A stretch of DNA of 64,000 nucleotides from CBDDFN01 sp965227065 (GTDB lineage: Bacteria; Pseudomonadota; Alphaproteobacteria; SPJN01), in assembly GCA_965227065.1 (NCBI GenBank), contig CBDDFN010000017.1, forward strand, positions 1-64,000, in the 5' to 3' direction. This document shows, piece after piece, positions 1 through 8,340 of this stretch. Below the pieces are notes generated by a model, which was not told the origin of the DNA, did not search any database, and was given only the letters and a program-made list of their open reading frames with translations. Made by a program: the position numbers and the translations under genes. The number at the start of each line of letters is the position of its first letter. Position 1 is the first letter of the stretch.

Positions 1-1151
1 TGAGGCACCATCGGCAAGCCGATCATGTCTTCGACAGGCACTTCGGCATCATCTTGCGGGTCTGCAGGCGCAGGCAGGCCCGGATCGGGCAAGGCGGGAA
101 CAGCCGGCTCATCGTCAAATTGCGGTTCGTCGTCAACCGGCGGAAGCGGGGCCTGACGCACAGGCGGTGCGGGGCCATCAAGCTCTTCCCGGGGCACCGG
201 GATCGGCGCATAGGGGCTTTCAGCATCAAGCGCGCCGTCACGTTTTTCCTCAGGCATGACATAGACCGGGGGCAAGCCGCCCTCTTCTTCCGTCACAACC
301 GGGGCCTGGGGACGATCGGCTTGCGGGGCCTGGTCCATCGGGGGCTCATCTTGCACCCCGGGCAAGGCGGGGATCACCGGCAGCCCCTCACCCTCTTTGG
401 GGCCGTGGCCGACAAGGCGACGCCACATCACGCCTTTGACCGATTTTTCCTGATCCCCCAGAACCGAGCGCAGCACCGCACGGAACAGACGGTCCACCAG
501 TGCTTGTTCGCGGTCGGGGTCATGCACACCATCAGCCAGATTAAGCCGCGCCGTCATCGCGCAGCCGTCAGGCGCGGCGATCAACAGATAGACATCCGTG
601 CCGCCCATGCGCCCGCCATAGGGAACATAAACCTCCGCAATCGCCGCCACGGGATTTTCGGTCACCCGGCGGCGGAACAGCGACTGGGTGCCATCCTTCA
701 AGCCAAGCGTGGCATTCAACTGTCCGACAATGATCCGGCGCAGCGTGGCCCCTTGCGTCTTGCCCCAGATTTCAGGCCGGGCAGCAAATTTGATTGAGCC
801 TGTGATGGGCATCCGTTCACCGCTGCGCTTGCGGAAATAGATCACATCTCCCGCGTGCGGATCGTCATTGAAATCCAGATCCTGTTTGAGCTGCTGAAAC
901 CCTTGCTCCTGGAAGGCGGCAATCGCGCCATCAACCCGGCATTGTTCGGCGTTGGGGATGGTATCGAGCGGTGCGAAAGTCTCGACAGGCTCATCGGGCA
1001 GCATGGCGTCAAGGTCGGGGACTTCGTCGCCGGGCGCAGCTTGCACTGGATCAGCCATGACGGGGTCATCGTCGGTCAACTGGGACAGCGATTGAGCCAT
1101 AGCCGCGCTGCTCACCAGTGCAAGCACAGCTAAAAGAGCCACTGACCTCAT
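1..1151 (-). CDS. Exported protein of unknown function, C-terminus cut by window edge
   Basis: An open frame runs on the minus strand from an ATG at 1151 to the window edge without a stop, giving 383 codons. The protein starts MRSVALLAVLALVSSAAMA-Q, a clear Sec signal peptide with an AMA cleavage site. A soluble domain follows with a motif around CRVDGAIAAF and later VAAIAEVYVPYGG. From about residue 235 the chain becomes very rich in Pro, Asp and Glu, so it is probably an extended periplasmic or surface segment. I do not recognise the family. The upstream alternative ATG runs directly into a stop (ATG GAA TGA), which supports the start chosen. It resembles the exported proteins at 34.6-40.8 kb only in general style. 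Confidence 0.75.
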   Translation of the reverse strand, partial: MRSVALLAVLALVSSAAMAQSLSQLTDDDPVMADPVQAAPGDEVPDLDAMLPDEPVETFAPLDTIPNAEQCRVDGAIAAFQEQGFQQLKQDLDFNDDPHAGDVIYFRKRSGERMPITGSIKFAARPEIWGKTQGATLRRIIVGQLNATLGLKDGTQSLFRRRVTENPVAAIAEVYVPYGGRMGGTDVYLLIAAPDGCAMTARLNLADGVHDPDREQALVDRLFRAVLRSVLGDQEKSVKGVMWRRLVGHGPKEGEGLPVIPALPGVQDEPPMDQAPQADRPQAPVVTEEEGGLPPVYVMPEEKRDGALDAESPYAPIPVPREELDGPAPPVRQAPLPPVDDEPQFDDEPAVPALPDPGLPAPADPQDDAEVPVEDMIGLPMVP

Positions 1152-1238
1152 TCCATAGTCCCCCGGGAGCGCAGGCATACCAATCAGGCGGAAAACTCCG
1201 CCTGTGACGGCCTGTGATGCAGGATTGTGCGCACCGCG

Positions 1239-1802
1239 TCAATCGCCTCGCGCAGCAGCGCGCTCAACCTCCAGCTCAAGAAGGGCATCAAGCCGGTCGA
1301 GCCGCGCCCACAACCGTTCACTGGCGGCCCGGGTTGCTGTGCGGATATGGGACGGATCAGGCGCGCATCCCGCCCTCAACGCCTGATCAACCAGCAAAAG
1401 CGGCCAATCGCGCAACGCTTCGGCAAGCTCTGCCGCCAGGCTTAAACAGCGCGCTGGACCCAGTTGCGGGCAATGACACGCCAGCCTGTCGGCCAGTGCA
1501 CGGGCATCACCAGGACGGCTGACCCCGTGCAAACGCCCCCGCTCAGCCACCGCAAGGGTGCGCAAGCCGGGAGAAATCGTGCTTGGCAACCCGCGCACAA
1601 AGCCGCCGGACCGGCGCAGGTCCAGCAATTTCGCCAGCCGCACCTGATCAAAGGGCGCGGCGCCGGAGTGAGGGGGGATGGGCGCGGACCCCGGCGCCGC
1701 CGGCCCTTCCCGCATGCGGGACGGGAAAAACCGCTGCGGAATGGACATAAGCTCTTTATTGCCGAACCCAAGAAACCAACGCTGTCCGGCCAGTTTGTTC
1801 AT
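1239..1802 (-). CDS. Hypothetical protein, about 187 aa
   Basis: The open frame runs from an ATG at 1802 to a TGA at 1239. The central and C-terminal parts (LAAELAEALRDWPLLL, LDRLDALLELEVE) look like real helical protein. The first 50 residues are Pro/Gly-rich and less convincing, and an internal Met (MSIPQRF) is an alternative start. No family is recognised. It is divergent from the repressor gene at 1.9 kb and shares its palindromic control region. A second reading frame continues past the stop with plausible residues (REAIDAVRTILHH) to about 1203, so a sequencing error or frameshift near 1245-1255 is possible but unproven. Confidence 0.42.
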   Translation of the reverse strand: MNKLAGQRWFLGFGNKELMSIPQRFFPSRMREGPAAPGSAPIPPHSGAAPFDQVRLAKLLDLRRSGGFVRGLPSTISPGLRTLAVAERGRLHGVSRPGDARALADRLACHCPQLGPARCLSLAAELAEALRDWPLLLVDQALRAGCAPDPSHIRTATRAASERLWARLDRLDALLELEVERAAARGD

Positions 1803-1834
1803 GCCATGTTCTTACCAATTTCACCCACCCCATG

Positions 1835-1858
1835 TCAACCAATTTTTGGTTGAACCAA
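1835..1858. promoter_or_regulatory. Overlapping palindromic operator
   Basis: TCAACCAA at 1835-1842 and TTGGTTGA at 1846-1853 form a perfect 8-bp inverted repeat around TTT. TTGGTT (1846-1851) and AACCAA (1853-1858) form a second one sharing the middle arm. That makes three half-sites in 24 bp. The site covers the -35 element of the repressor gene and lies in front of the divergent gene at 1802. Binding by the adjacent XRE/S24 repressor is inferred. Confidence 0.6.
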
Positions 1859-1877
1859 ACAATTATCATTGTATGAT
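1850..1877 (+). promoter_or_regulatory. Predicted sigma70-type promoter of the repressor gene
   Basis: TTGAAC at 1850-1855 and TATGAT at 1872-1877 are separated by 16 bp, a good match to the housekeeping consensus. The -35 is embedded in the palindromic operator, which suggests negative autoregulation. Confidence 0.5.
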
Positions 1878-1912
1878 GGGTCAGGCTTAAGCATTGGCTT
1901 GAGGAGGGTATG

Positions 1913-2638
1913 ATGGCACGACCAGCAGCGCGCGGCATTGGCGGCGTGGTTAAACAATTGCGCGAAGAGGCAGGCATGACCCAGAAGGAGTTGGCCGACC
2001 GGGTGAATGTCTCGCAACAATCAATCGACGCGCTAGAAGCTGGCCGCGTTGCGCGGCCCAAATATATTGTCGAGCTGTCGGAAGCCTTGTCGGTCAAACC
2101 CAAAGTGCTGCTCGAAGCCTCGGTGAGCGGGCTTAAACCGCGCAGCAAATCCAAATCGCTCGCTGCCCCCGAACCGGGCGCGCATGCCCGCGATGACGGC
2201 TTTATTCATCGCGGCCAGGAATTTGTCAGCCTTCCCGTCTATGACATCGCCGCCTCCGCCGGCCCCGGCGCCCTGCTTGAAGACGCGCAGGAAACCCCGC
2301 TTTATTACGAATTCAGGCCGCTGGACTGGCTATCGGGCCTGACCCGTGGCGGGCTGGCTGAACTTGCACTTGTGTGGGTGCGGGGCGATTCGATGGAGCC
2401 GACCTTGCGCCACAATGACCAGATCCTGGTTGACCGCGCCCAGCGCGCGCCATCCAATCCGGGCCTGTTCATCCTGCGCATCGGCGAAGAAGTGGTCGTC
2501 AAACGCCTGCAATGGATTATGGCCAGCCAGCGCGTCCGGGTGATTTCAGACAATGAACGCTATGAGACCGAAGAGATGTCACCCTCCGATCTCACAATTT
2601 TGGGCCGTGTCGTCTGGCTTGGCCGGGAAATCGGCTAG
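1913..2638 (+). CDS. XRE-family LexA/CI-like repressor with S24 self-cleavage domain
   Basis: An N-terminal helix-turn-helix (KQLREEAGMTQKELADRVNV, then SQQSIDALEAGR) is followed by a linker and a C-terminal S24 peptidase fold. The nucleophile Ser is in GDSMEPTL and the general-base Lys in VVVKRLQ. An Ala-Gly pair in AASAGPG is a plausible autocleavage site. In this family, RecA or another signal triggers self-cleavage and so derepression. A strong AGGAGG lies 5 nt before the ATG at 1913; an ATG three bases upstream is too close to it. The palindrome at 1835-1858 is the likely operator. No phage structural genes are nearby, so this may be a chromosomal stress regulator or a relic. Target genes are unknown. 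Confidence 0.88.
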   Translation: MARPAARGIGGVVKQLREEAGMTQKELADRVNVSQQSIDALEAGRVARPKYIVELSEALSVKPKVLLEASVSGLKPRSKSKSLAAPEPGAHARDDGFIHRGQEFVSLPVYDIAASAGPGALLEDAQETPLYYEFRPLDWLSGLTRGGLAELALVWVRGDSMEPTLRHNDQILVDRAQRAPSNPGLFILRIGEEVVVKRLQWIMASQRVRVISDNERYETEEMSPSDLTILGRVVWLGREIG

Positions 2639-2641
2639 GAG

Positions 2642-2998
2642 CTAGCCGAAAATCAGCGCCAGCACGGTGATGCTGAACCACAGGCCCGCGCTGACCGCAC
2701 TGCCAATGGCGGCATGGGTCCAGAAATGGGCATGCTCCACATAATGATCTCGCATCGAATCGCGCACATATCCGTAGATAGCGCCGGGCACCAGGGCCAG
2801 CCCGGTATAGAAGATCAGCAAAAATCCGAAAGCGCCAAGCCCGGCGGAAAACGACCCGATCTTGGCCATGAAAAGCCCGATTAATACTGACAGGCCCACC
2901 AGACCTGCCGCAGGTAGCCAGGAGCGCACCGAAAAATGACGCTCATCCGCAAGATGCGGTGCCGCGCTCCAATCCGGTAAATTCAACAATCGTGCCAT
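2642..2998 (-). CDS. Small inner-membrane protein, three TM helices
   Basis: A 118-residue protein with a short cytoplasmic N-terminus (about 28 residues) and three hydrophobic segments: LPAAGLVGLSVLIGLFMA, GFLLIFYTGLALVPGAIYGY and IGSAVSAGLWFSITVLALIF. The loop between the second and third carries several His, Arg and Asp residues (RDSMRDHYVEHAHFWTH). It converges tail to tail with the repressor gene, with only 3 bp between stops. No family is recognised. The reading frame is convincing from its hydrophobic periodicity and clean ATG. Confidence 0.7.
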   Translation of the reverse strand: MARLLNLPDWSAAPHLADERHFSVRSWLPAAGLVGLSVLIGLFMAKIGSFSAGLGAFGFLLIFYTGLALVPGAIYGYVRDSMRDHYVEHAHFWTHAAIGSAVSAGLWFSITVLALIFG

Positions 2999-3205
2999 GA
3001 TTTAAACCCCAATCAGTTGCCGGCTGATCGTGCCATCACTAGGGTTAATAAGCGGTAAAGCGCTGATTGTGAGCATCTGTGTGGTAAATATGCTGGCGCG
3101 GCTTAACAATAAGACCTTGGCATTATTGAACACTTGAACTTTGGCGCGGTGTTTTTTACTTCTAGTTGATGGATTTTGGGGTCCGCACCATGTGCGGGTG
3201 GGCAA

Positions 3206-5068
3206 ATGTCTCAGCTGGATCAACCTGGGCGGTTTGACAAGGACCGCCAAGCCAATCTCGTCGGACGGCTCTATCAGGCCGCTGCTGGCGCGCCCGATTG
3301 GGTTGAACTGGTGGACATCTGGTCAGCCTTTTACTTCCCCGTCATTGCCGAAGCCCCATCCGAGCAGCTCGCCCGGCCCGACGATATCGGGGCCTGGTCG
3401 GACGGTGAACTTAACCGTCATTTCAAGCAGGCCGTCGGGTTGCTGCGCCCTGATGAAGCAGACGGCTCGTCCTCGGCGCTCAATCTGCTGGACCAGTTTC
3501 CCTTTGCCGTGGCCCTCACCGACACTGCAGGCGCAATCAGCCTGTTAAACGCCACAGCGCGCCAGAGTTTCGGCGATGACTGCATTGGCGTGCCGCTCGA
3601 CCGGTTTGTCACCCGCACCATGTCGGCCACCGACCCCCGGTCGCCGGCCCTGTCGGCGGGCCTGCGCACCACCACCTCCGACAGTTTGCGTTTTGCTGAT
3701 TTCGTCATGGGCAATATTGAAGCGCCCGCTATCCTGCTGGACCGGGGCGATCTGGCCACACGCGACGATCATGAACTCAGCCCGCTGCACCGTGCCTTGT
3801 TGCGCTTGTTTGATGCCGATGAAACCATCAAAAGCGCTGCGGTGATCTTGGCTGTGCATCTCGATGATGCGTCAGCGCAGCAATTGCGCAAGATCTACAA
3901 TCTGACCAAATCCGAATTGCAACTGGTGCGTGAGCTGGTTGATGGCAAATCCGTGCAGATGGTGTCTGAAGAACGCTCCAAAAGCCCCACCACGCTGCGC
4001 AACCAGCTGCAATCGATCTACTCGAAGACCGGGACCAACCGGCAACCCCAATTGGTGGCGCTGGTGTGCAGCCAGATCTTTGTCAGCAATCTGGGACGCA
4101 CCTTCCTGCTCGATGACAGTGCGGGCGAAACCGAACCGTCAGGCCCCCAATTGTGGCGCAGCTATGCGCGCAACGCGGTCCGCTCGTCAATCATGGAAAT
4201 GCCGGACAAGCGTGATTTGCAAGTCCTGCAACATGGCGATCCGCTGGGTGAACCCTGTCTGATCTTTCACCCCACGGTACTGCCTCCCTATCTGACCGAA
4301 AGCGCGATCACATCTTCAAAGGCGCTGGGCGTACGCTGTGTGGCGCCGGTCCGGCCAGGCTTTGGCGCCAGCACACCGATGAAATTCACACCGGCCATTC
4401 TTGATGATTTTGCCCATGATCTGAACAATGTTCTCGATCAGCTCGGGATTGCCGAAACCCCCATCATCTCGACCGGACTTGGCACGGTCTGGGCGTTTCG
4501 CTTTGCCGAACTTTATCCAAGCCGGGTCACCAGGATGGAGATTGGAACGGTGCCGGTGGCACCGGGGCGCTTGCAGGCCAAACACGACCTCACCGCGCTC
4601 GCCCCCCACCGCCGGGTCAGCCTGTTCAACCCTGTCGTTCTGCCGCTGGTTACGCGCATCCAGCTGCACCATTTCTCGCGCGCCGACCGCAATGAGCGCA
4701 AACGCGGTCTGCAACGTATCTATTTTTCACCGGATGCCGACCTTGAAGTGCTCGAAGATGACGCCATTCTCGACTGGGCGCTGAGCTGGGCCTCGCCTGA
4801 AGGCGCGCGCTCGCAAAAAGGCATCATCAATGATCTGCGTGTCCAGGATGAAACCCCGTGGGCCGAACATGCCAAACGGGTCGTGGTGCCGGTTCATTTC
4901 TGGCACGGCAGCGCCAACACGCTTAATCCGCTGAGCCTGGTGGAACAGCTGGCAAGCGAAATGGCCCATACCGATATTACAGTCATTGAAGGTGCTGGAG
5001 AGCTGTTCTTCTATCAGATCTTCAGCCGCGTTCTGACCACGCTCAAACGCAGTACGGGCGGCTTTTGA
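3206..5068 (+). CDS. LuxR-type HTH regulator fused to a catalytically degenerate alpha/beta-hydrolase domain
   Basis: A 620-residue, apparently soluble protein. Residues 1-215 look like a PAS-type sensor region (QFPFAVALTDTAGAISLLNA). Residues 232-288 are a LuxR/FixJ-type HTH (LTKSELQLVRELVDGKSV, then a TTLRNQLQSIYSKTGT recognition region). Residues 330-620 follow an alpha/beta-hydrolase pattern (VRPGFGAS, LYPSRV). All three catalytic positions differ from the norm: the nucleophile elbow reads STGLG instead of GxSxG (Gly424 for Ser), the acid loop reads HGSANTLNP (Asn for Asp), and the final His is replaced in GAGELFF. I infer a DNA-binding regulator whose hydrolase fold senses a ligand. An upstream in-frame ATG at 3176 exists, but the conserved-looking protein starts at MSQLDQ. 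Confidence 0.82.
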   Translation: MSQLDQPGRFDKDRQANLVGRLYQAAAGAPDWVELVDIWSAFYFPVIAEAPSEQLARPDDIGAWSDGELNRHFKQAVGLLRPDEADGSSSALNLLDQFPFAVALTDTAGAISLLNATARQSFGDDCIGVPLDRFVTRTMSATDPRSPALSAGLRTTTSDSLRFADFVMGNIEAPAILLDRGDLATRDDHELSPLHRALLRLFDADETIKSAAVILAVHLDDASAQQLRKIYNLTKSELQLVRELVDGKSVQMVSEERSKSPTTLRNQLQSIYSKTGTNRQPQLVALVCSQIFVSNLGRTFLLDDSAGETEPSGPQLWRSYARNAVRSSIMEMPDKRDLQVLQHGDPLGEPCLIFHPTVLPPYLTESAITSSKALGVRCVAPVRPGFGASTPMKFTPAILDDFAHDLNNVLDQLGIAETPIISTGLGTVWAFRFAELYPSRVTRMEIGTVPVAPGRLQAKHDLTALAPHRRVSLFNPVVLPLVTRIQLHHFSRADRNERKRGLQRIYFSPDADLEVLEDDAILDWALSWASPEGARSQKGIINDLRVQDETPWAEHAKRVVVPVHFWHGSANTLNPLSLVEQLASEMAHTDITVIEGAGELFFYQIFSRVLTTLKRSTGGF

Positions 5069-5293
5069 CGCACGCGGCACTGCGGGCCTTCAATTTTATC
5101 ATGATCGGAAGAAGGTTTGGCGGCGGGCTGACGACGGACTATGCCGGGAAATCATCAGCCCGCCTGGGTGGGCAAGACGACAATGGCAAAACCGCCCCAT
5201 ACGGTCATGATCAGTTTGTACTAAATGAATAAATTCCAGTTTGACACCCTGTCCAAATTCAGCCTATTCCCGCCAACCCTCTCACTTTTCGAC

Positions 5294-5326
5294 AAAAAAA
5301 GGGCGGCACCTGACCGGCACCGCCCT
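5294..5326 (-). terminator. Rho-independent terminator of the RTX gene
   Basis: Read on the minus strand, GGGCGG and CCGCCC arms (within 5301-5325) form a GC-rich hairpin followed by a run of seven T (5300-5294). It lies 24 bp past the stop of the RTX gene. Confidence 0.8.
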
Positions 5327-5349
5327 TCTTGAAAGTTTTGTGACGCCGC

Positions 5350-8049
5350 TTAGGCGAAGATGAAGTCCGCGTCCGACAGGTCAGCCGCGATATCAACGCC
5401 GGTCAGCGTCGCAGTCAGGCCACCGACCGAAATCGTGTCGGGTGCCGTCAGGAAGTTCGCCACCAGATCGGCAAAGTCGATGATCGCGCCGCCCACTTCA
5501 AGCTGCAGGAGATCATCGCCGGTGGTGAAGTCGAGCACAGTGACGGTTTGCGCCGCATCGTGCAGTTCAAACACATCATCGCCCGAACCGCCGGTCAGTT
5601 CCGACAGGCCCGTATCCATGTGGGCAATCAGCAGATCATCACCAGCGCCGCCATCAGCGGTGTCGGCAATGCCGGTGCCATTGGCGCCCACGATCAGCAC
5701 TTCGCCAACCATGGAGTCGGTGCCGATCAGCGTATCGGCACCATTGCCGCCATCCATGACGCGGACGACCGAGGTGTTGTTGACCCGGCCTTCGATCGTG
5801 TCATTGCCCTCACCGCCCATGGCGATGAAGTTGCGCGCGCGGTTGACGTCGATAGTGTCGTCGCCCTCGCCGCCATTGAAGATGACCGAGTTCTCGTTGG
5901 CACCATCGAACGTGTCATTGCCCGCGCCGCCATCAAGAATGTCGGTCTGGAAACCGTCGGTGGTGTCAAAGCCAAGCTCAAGCGCGCCACCGGCCAGCAG
6001 CGTGGTCGAGGCATAAGCCGCCGTCAGATCGGCGGTCGAGAAGCTCAACTGGCTCAGATCAATGTCGGTGTCAGCCTGACCCGTAATACCCATGCCCGCA
6101 AAGATGCCGGTGATGAGATCGGTCAGACTGGTGACAATGTCCGCCGTGCCGGTCGGCAGGGGCTGGTTGCCCGCTGTTGCGCCGGTGTTGATGTAACCAG
6201 CCGTCAGCATGTCATCGCCGTCACCGCCGAACAGAATGTCGTCGGTCTCGCCGCCATGCAGCACGTCATTGCCCGCACCGCCCAGCAGCAAATTGGCTTC
6301 GCCCGAAACATTGCCGCCGACCAGAAGGGTCAGAATGTCGTCTCCATCATTACCGGCAAGAATGTCCGAGCCCTGGCTGTCGGTGATTTCATCATTGCCG
6401 TCGCCGCCGATCATCACATCGGAACCGTCCAGCGAGTTGATGTCATCCTGGGCTTCAAAACCATCCACCAGGTGACCGGCGGTCGATTTAATGATGATGC
6501 CGTCAACGCCGCGGCTGCCGCGCACGCTTTCCACATTGTCGATCTCTTCGATCAGCACATTGCTTTCACGCTCCCGCGTGATGATGGTGCCCGACGCGGC
6601 GATGGTGATTTCAAACGGACGCGCGATCATCCAGGAATAATCGGCCAGGTCGATGCCGTCGCCGCCATCCACGATTTGCGTGCCGGAGGCGTCATTCACA
6701 TTGGCATTTTGGCCCAGAATGATCGTGTCATTGCCGCCATAGCCATACACTTCATTGGTGCCGTACCAGCCGCCAATGATGTTGTCGCCATCATCGCCTT
6801 CAACAAAGTCATCGCCTTCGCCGCCGATCAGACCTTCGACAGCCGAATAGCTGTCATCAATCAGGCCGGTCATAGCGGTGTCAAAGCCGGTATTGGTGGT
6901 CAGCGACAGGGTCAGCCCATCGGTCTGGAACTCGTAAGAAACGATGTCCTTGCCCGAACCGCCATTGACAATATCAAGGCCAATGCCCGGCAAGATGGTG
7001 TCATCGCCGGCCGCACCCAGAATGATGTCATTGCCGGCAACACCCAGCAGACGGTCATCACCGACATTGCCGCGCAGAATATTGTCACCCGAGGTACCGA
7101 AGTAGCGGCCACCGCCTGATGAGGCGCGGACTTCTTCGAAACCGACAAAGCTTTGCATGCCAAGGCCGGTGTCGCGCACCGAGCCATCCCGCAAATCAAC
7201 GTCAAGCGCGATTGACTGGCTGGAGAAGTCGAGCAGGTCAGAACCTGCGCCGCCATCATAGGCACCATCGCCCGATCCCACGATCACGCGGTCATCGCCA
7301 TCACCGGCATCAACCGTGTCAGTGCCATCGCCATCAAGGATCAAATCATTGCCGGAACCACCAAACAGGATGTCATCGCCATCGCGGCCGCGCAGCAAAT
7401 CATCGTCATCGCCGCCATAGAAGGTGTCGTTGCCTGAGCGGCCTTCCAGCGCGTCATCCCCGGCATTGCCGTAGATTTCTTCGCCGTCATAGCTTGAGGT
7501 CAGGATGTCGGCGAAATCAGAGCCAAGCAGGATTTCAAAACCGAACACGCTGTCAAAGCCCTGGCTGATTGAAACGAAGCGCGCCGACCCGTTGACCAGA
7601 TTAACGGTCACACCATCGGTCGAGGCGGTGTAGTCAAGCGTATCAATGCCTGAATTGCCGCGCAGCGTGTCATCGCCGCCATTCCCCACAATCGTGTCAT
7701 TGCCGTCACGGCCGACAATCAGGTTGGAGCCGTCATCGCCGGTCAGCACATCATCAAAATTGCTGCCATACAGATTTTCGACATTCACCACGGTGCTGGT
7801 GTCGCCGGACATGGTGCCCAGAATTGTGCCGGTCAGCAGATTGGCAATCATGCCTTCTGCCAGATTGAAGAAATCAACCCGGTCGATACCAAACCCGCCA
7901 TCAATCGTATTGTTGCCAGAGCCTGGCAGGATCAGGTCATCCCCATCACCAGCGTCGATTGAATCATTGCCTGTGAAACCCCGGATTACATCATCGCCAG
8001 CCGTGCCGACCAGAATGTCATCGCCAAGAGTACCGTTAACGTCAGCCAT
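5350..8049 (-). CDS. Large secreted RTX (hemolysin-type Ca-binding repeat) protein
   Basis: An 899-residue, very acidic, Gly/Asp-rich protein made almost entirely of GGxGxDxhx nonapeptide repeats, starting at residue 7 (GDDILVGTAGDD). Blocks of repeats are interrupted by non-repeat modules, notably near residues 450-510 and 620-690. There is no N-terminal signal peptide. The C-terminal 70 residues (VLDFTTGDDLLQLE onward, ending DADFIFA) look like the uncleaved secretion signal of type I exported proteins. No enzymatic domain is recognised, so a structural, S-layer-like or adhesive role is possible. A GAGGGGA ribosome site precedes the ATG. No ABC exporter or membrane-fusion genes are in the window. 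A terminator follows directly. Confidence 0.9.
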   Translation of the reverse strand: MADVNGTLGDDILVGTAGDDVIRGFTGNDSIDAGDGDDLILPGSGNNTIDGGFGIDRVDFFNLAEGMIANLLTGTILGTMSGDTSTVVNVENLYGSNFDDVLTGDDGSNLIVGRDGNDTIVGNGGDDTLRGNSGIDTLDYTASTDGVTVNLVNGSARFVSISQGFDSVFGFEILLGSDFADILTSSYDGEEIYGNAGDDALEGRSGNDTFYGGDDDDLLRGRDGDDILFGGSGNDLILDGDGTDTVDAGDGDDRVIVGSGDGAYDGGAGSDLLDFSSQSIALDVDLRDGSVRDTGLGMQSFVGFEEVRASSGGGRYFGTSGDNILRGNVGDDRLLGVAGNDIILGAAGDDTILPGIGLDIVNGGSGKDIVSYEFQTDGLTLSLTTNTGFDTAMTGLIDDSYSAVEGLIGGEGDDFVEGDDGDNIIGGWYGTNEVYGYGGNDTIILGQNANVNDASGTQIVDGGDGIDLADYSWMIARPFEITIAASGTIITRERESNVLIEEIDNVESVRGSRGVDGIIIKSTAGHLVDGFEAQDDINSLDGSDVMIGGDGNDEITDSQGSDILAGNDGDDILTLLVGGNVSGEANLLLGGAGNDVLHGGETDDILFGGDGDDMLTAGYINTGATAGNQPLPTGTADIVTSLTDLITGIFAGMGITGQADTDIDLSQLSFSTADLTAAYASTTLLAGGALELGFDTTDGFQTDILDGGAGNDTFDGANENSVIFNGGEGDDTIDVNRARNFIAMGGEGNDTIEGRVNNTSVVRVMDGGNGADTLIGTDSMVGEVLIVGANGTGIADTADGGAGDDLLIAHMDTGLSELTGGSGDDVFELHDAAQTVTVLDFTTGDDLLQLEVGGAIIDFADLVANFLTAPDTISVGGLTATLTGVDIAADLSDADFIFA

Positions 8050-8340
8050 TGGAATTCCCCTCGAATACGCGCCCGGTTATGGTAAAGGGCGGTGTGCATA
8101 GATCCCTGATCCGCCGCATCCTCCCACAGCGAATCTTTACTTCCCTGCAAGTAGGGTACGGTTAAAGTGTCGCAATTCCAAGGTTTTTTTAGATATCCTT
8201 TCATTAAATTTGAAGGACAGCGTTAACGAAAATCGTTACCGCCCCCCTGTTCGAATCCCTTGCACTTGCCGGGCCGGACGGGCAGGCTACGGCCACCGAT
8301 CCCGCTGGGACGGTCCTGAGATCGAGAGGGGAGACGAGCA

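Noticed and set aside
1203..1250. Frameshift extending the 187-aa ORF with an alternative C-terminus
   Set aside because: The alternative frame looks protein-like but without a known family there is no reference to prove it.
5548..7119. 523-aa plus-strand ORF antisense to the RTX gene
   Set aside because: Its composition (Val/Ile/Ala/Arg with regular period) is the shadow of Gly-Asp repeats read backwards; the RTX frame has family motifs, a ribosome site and a terminator.
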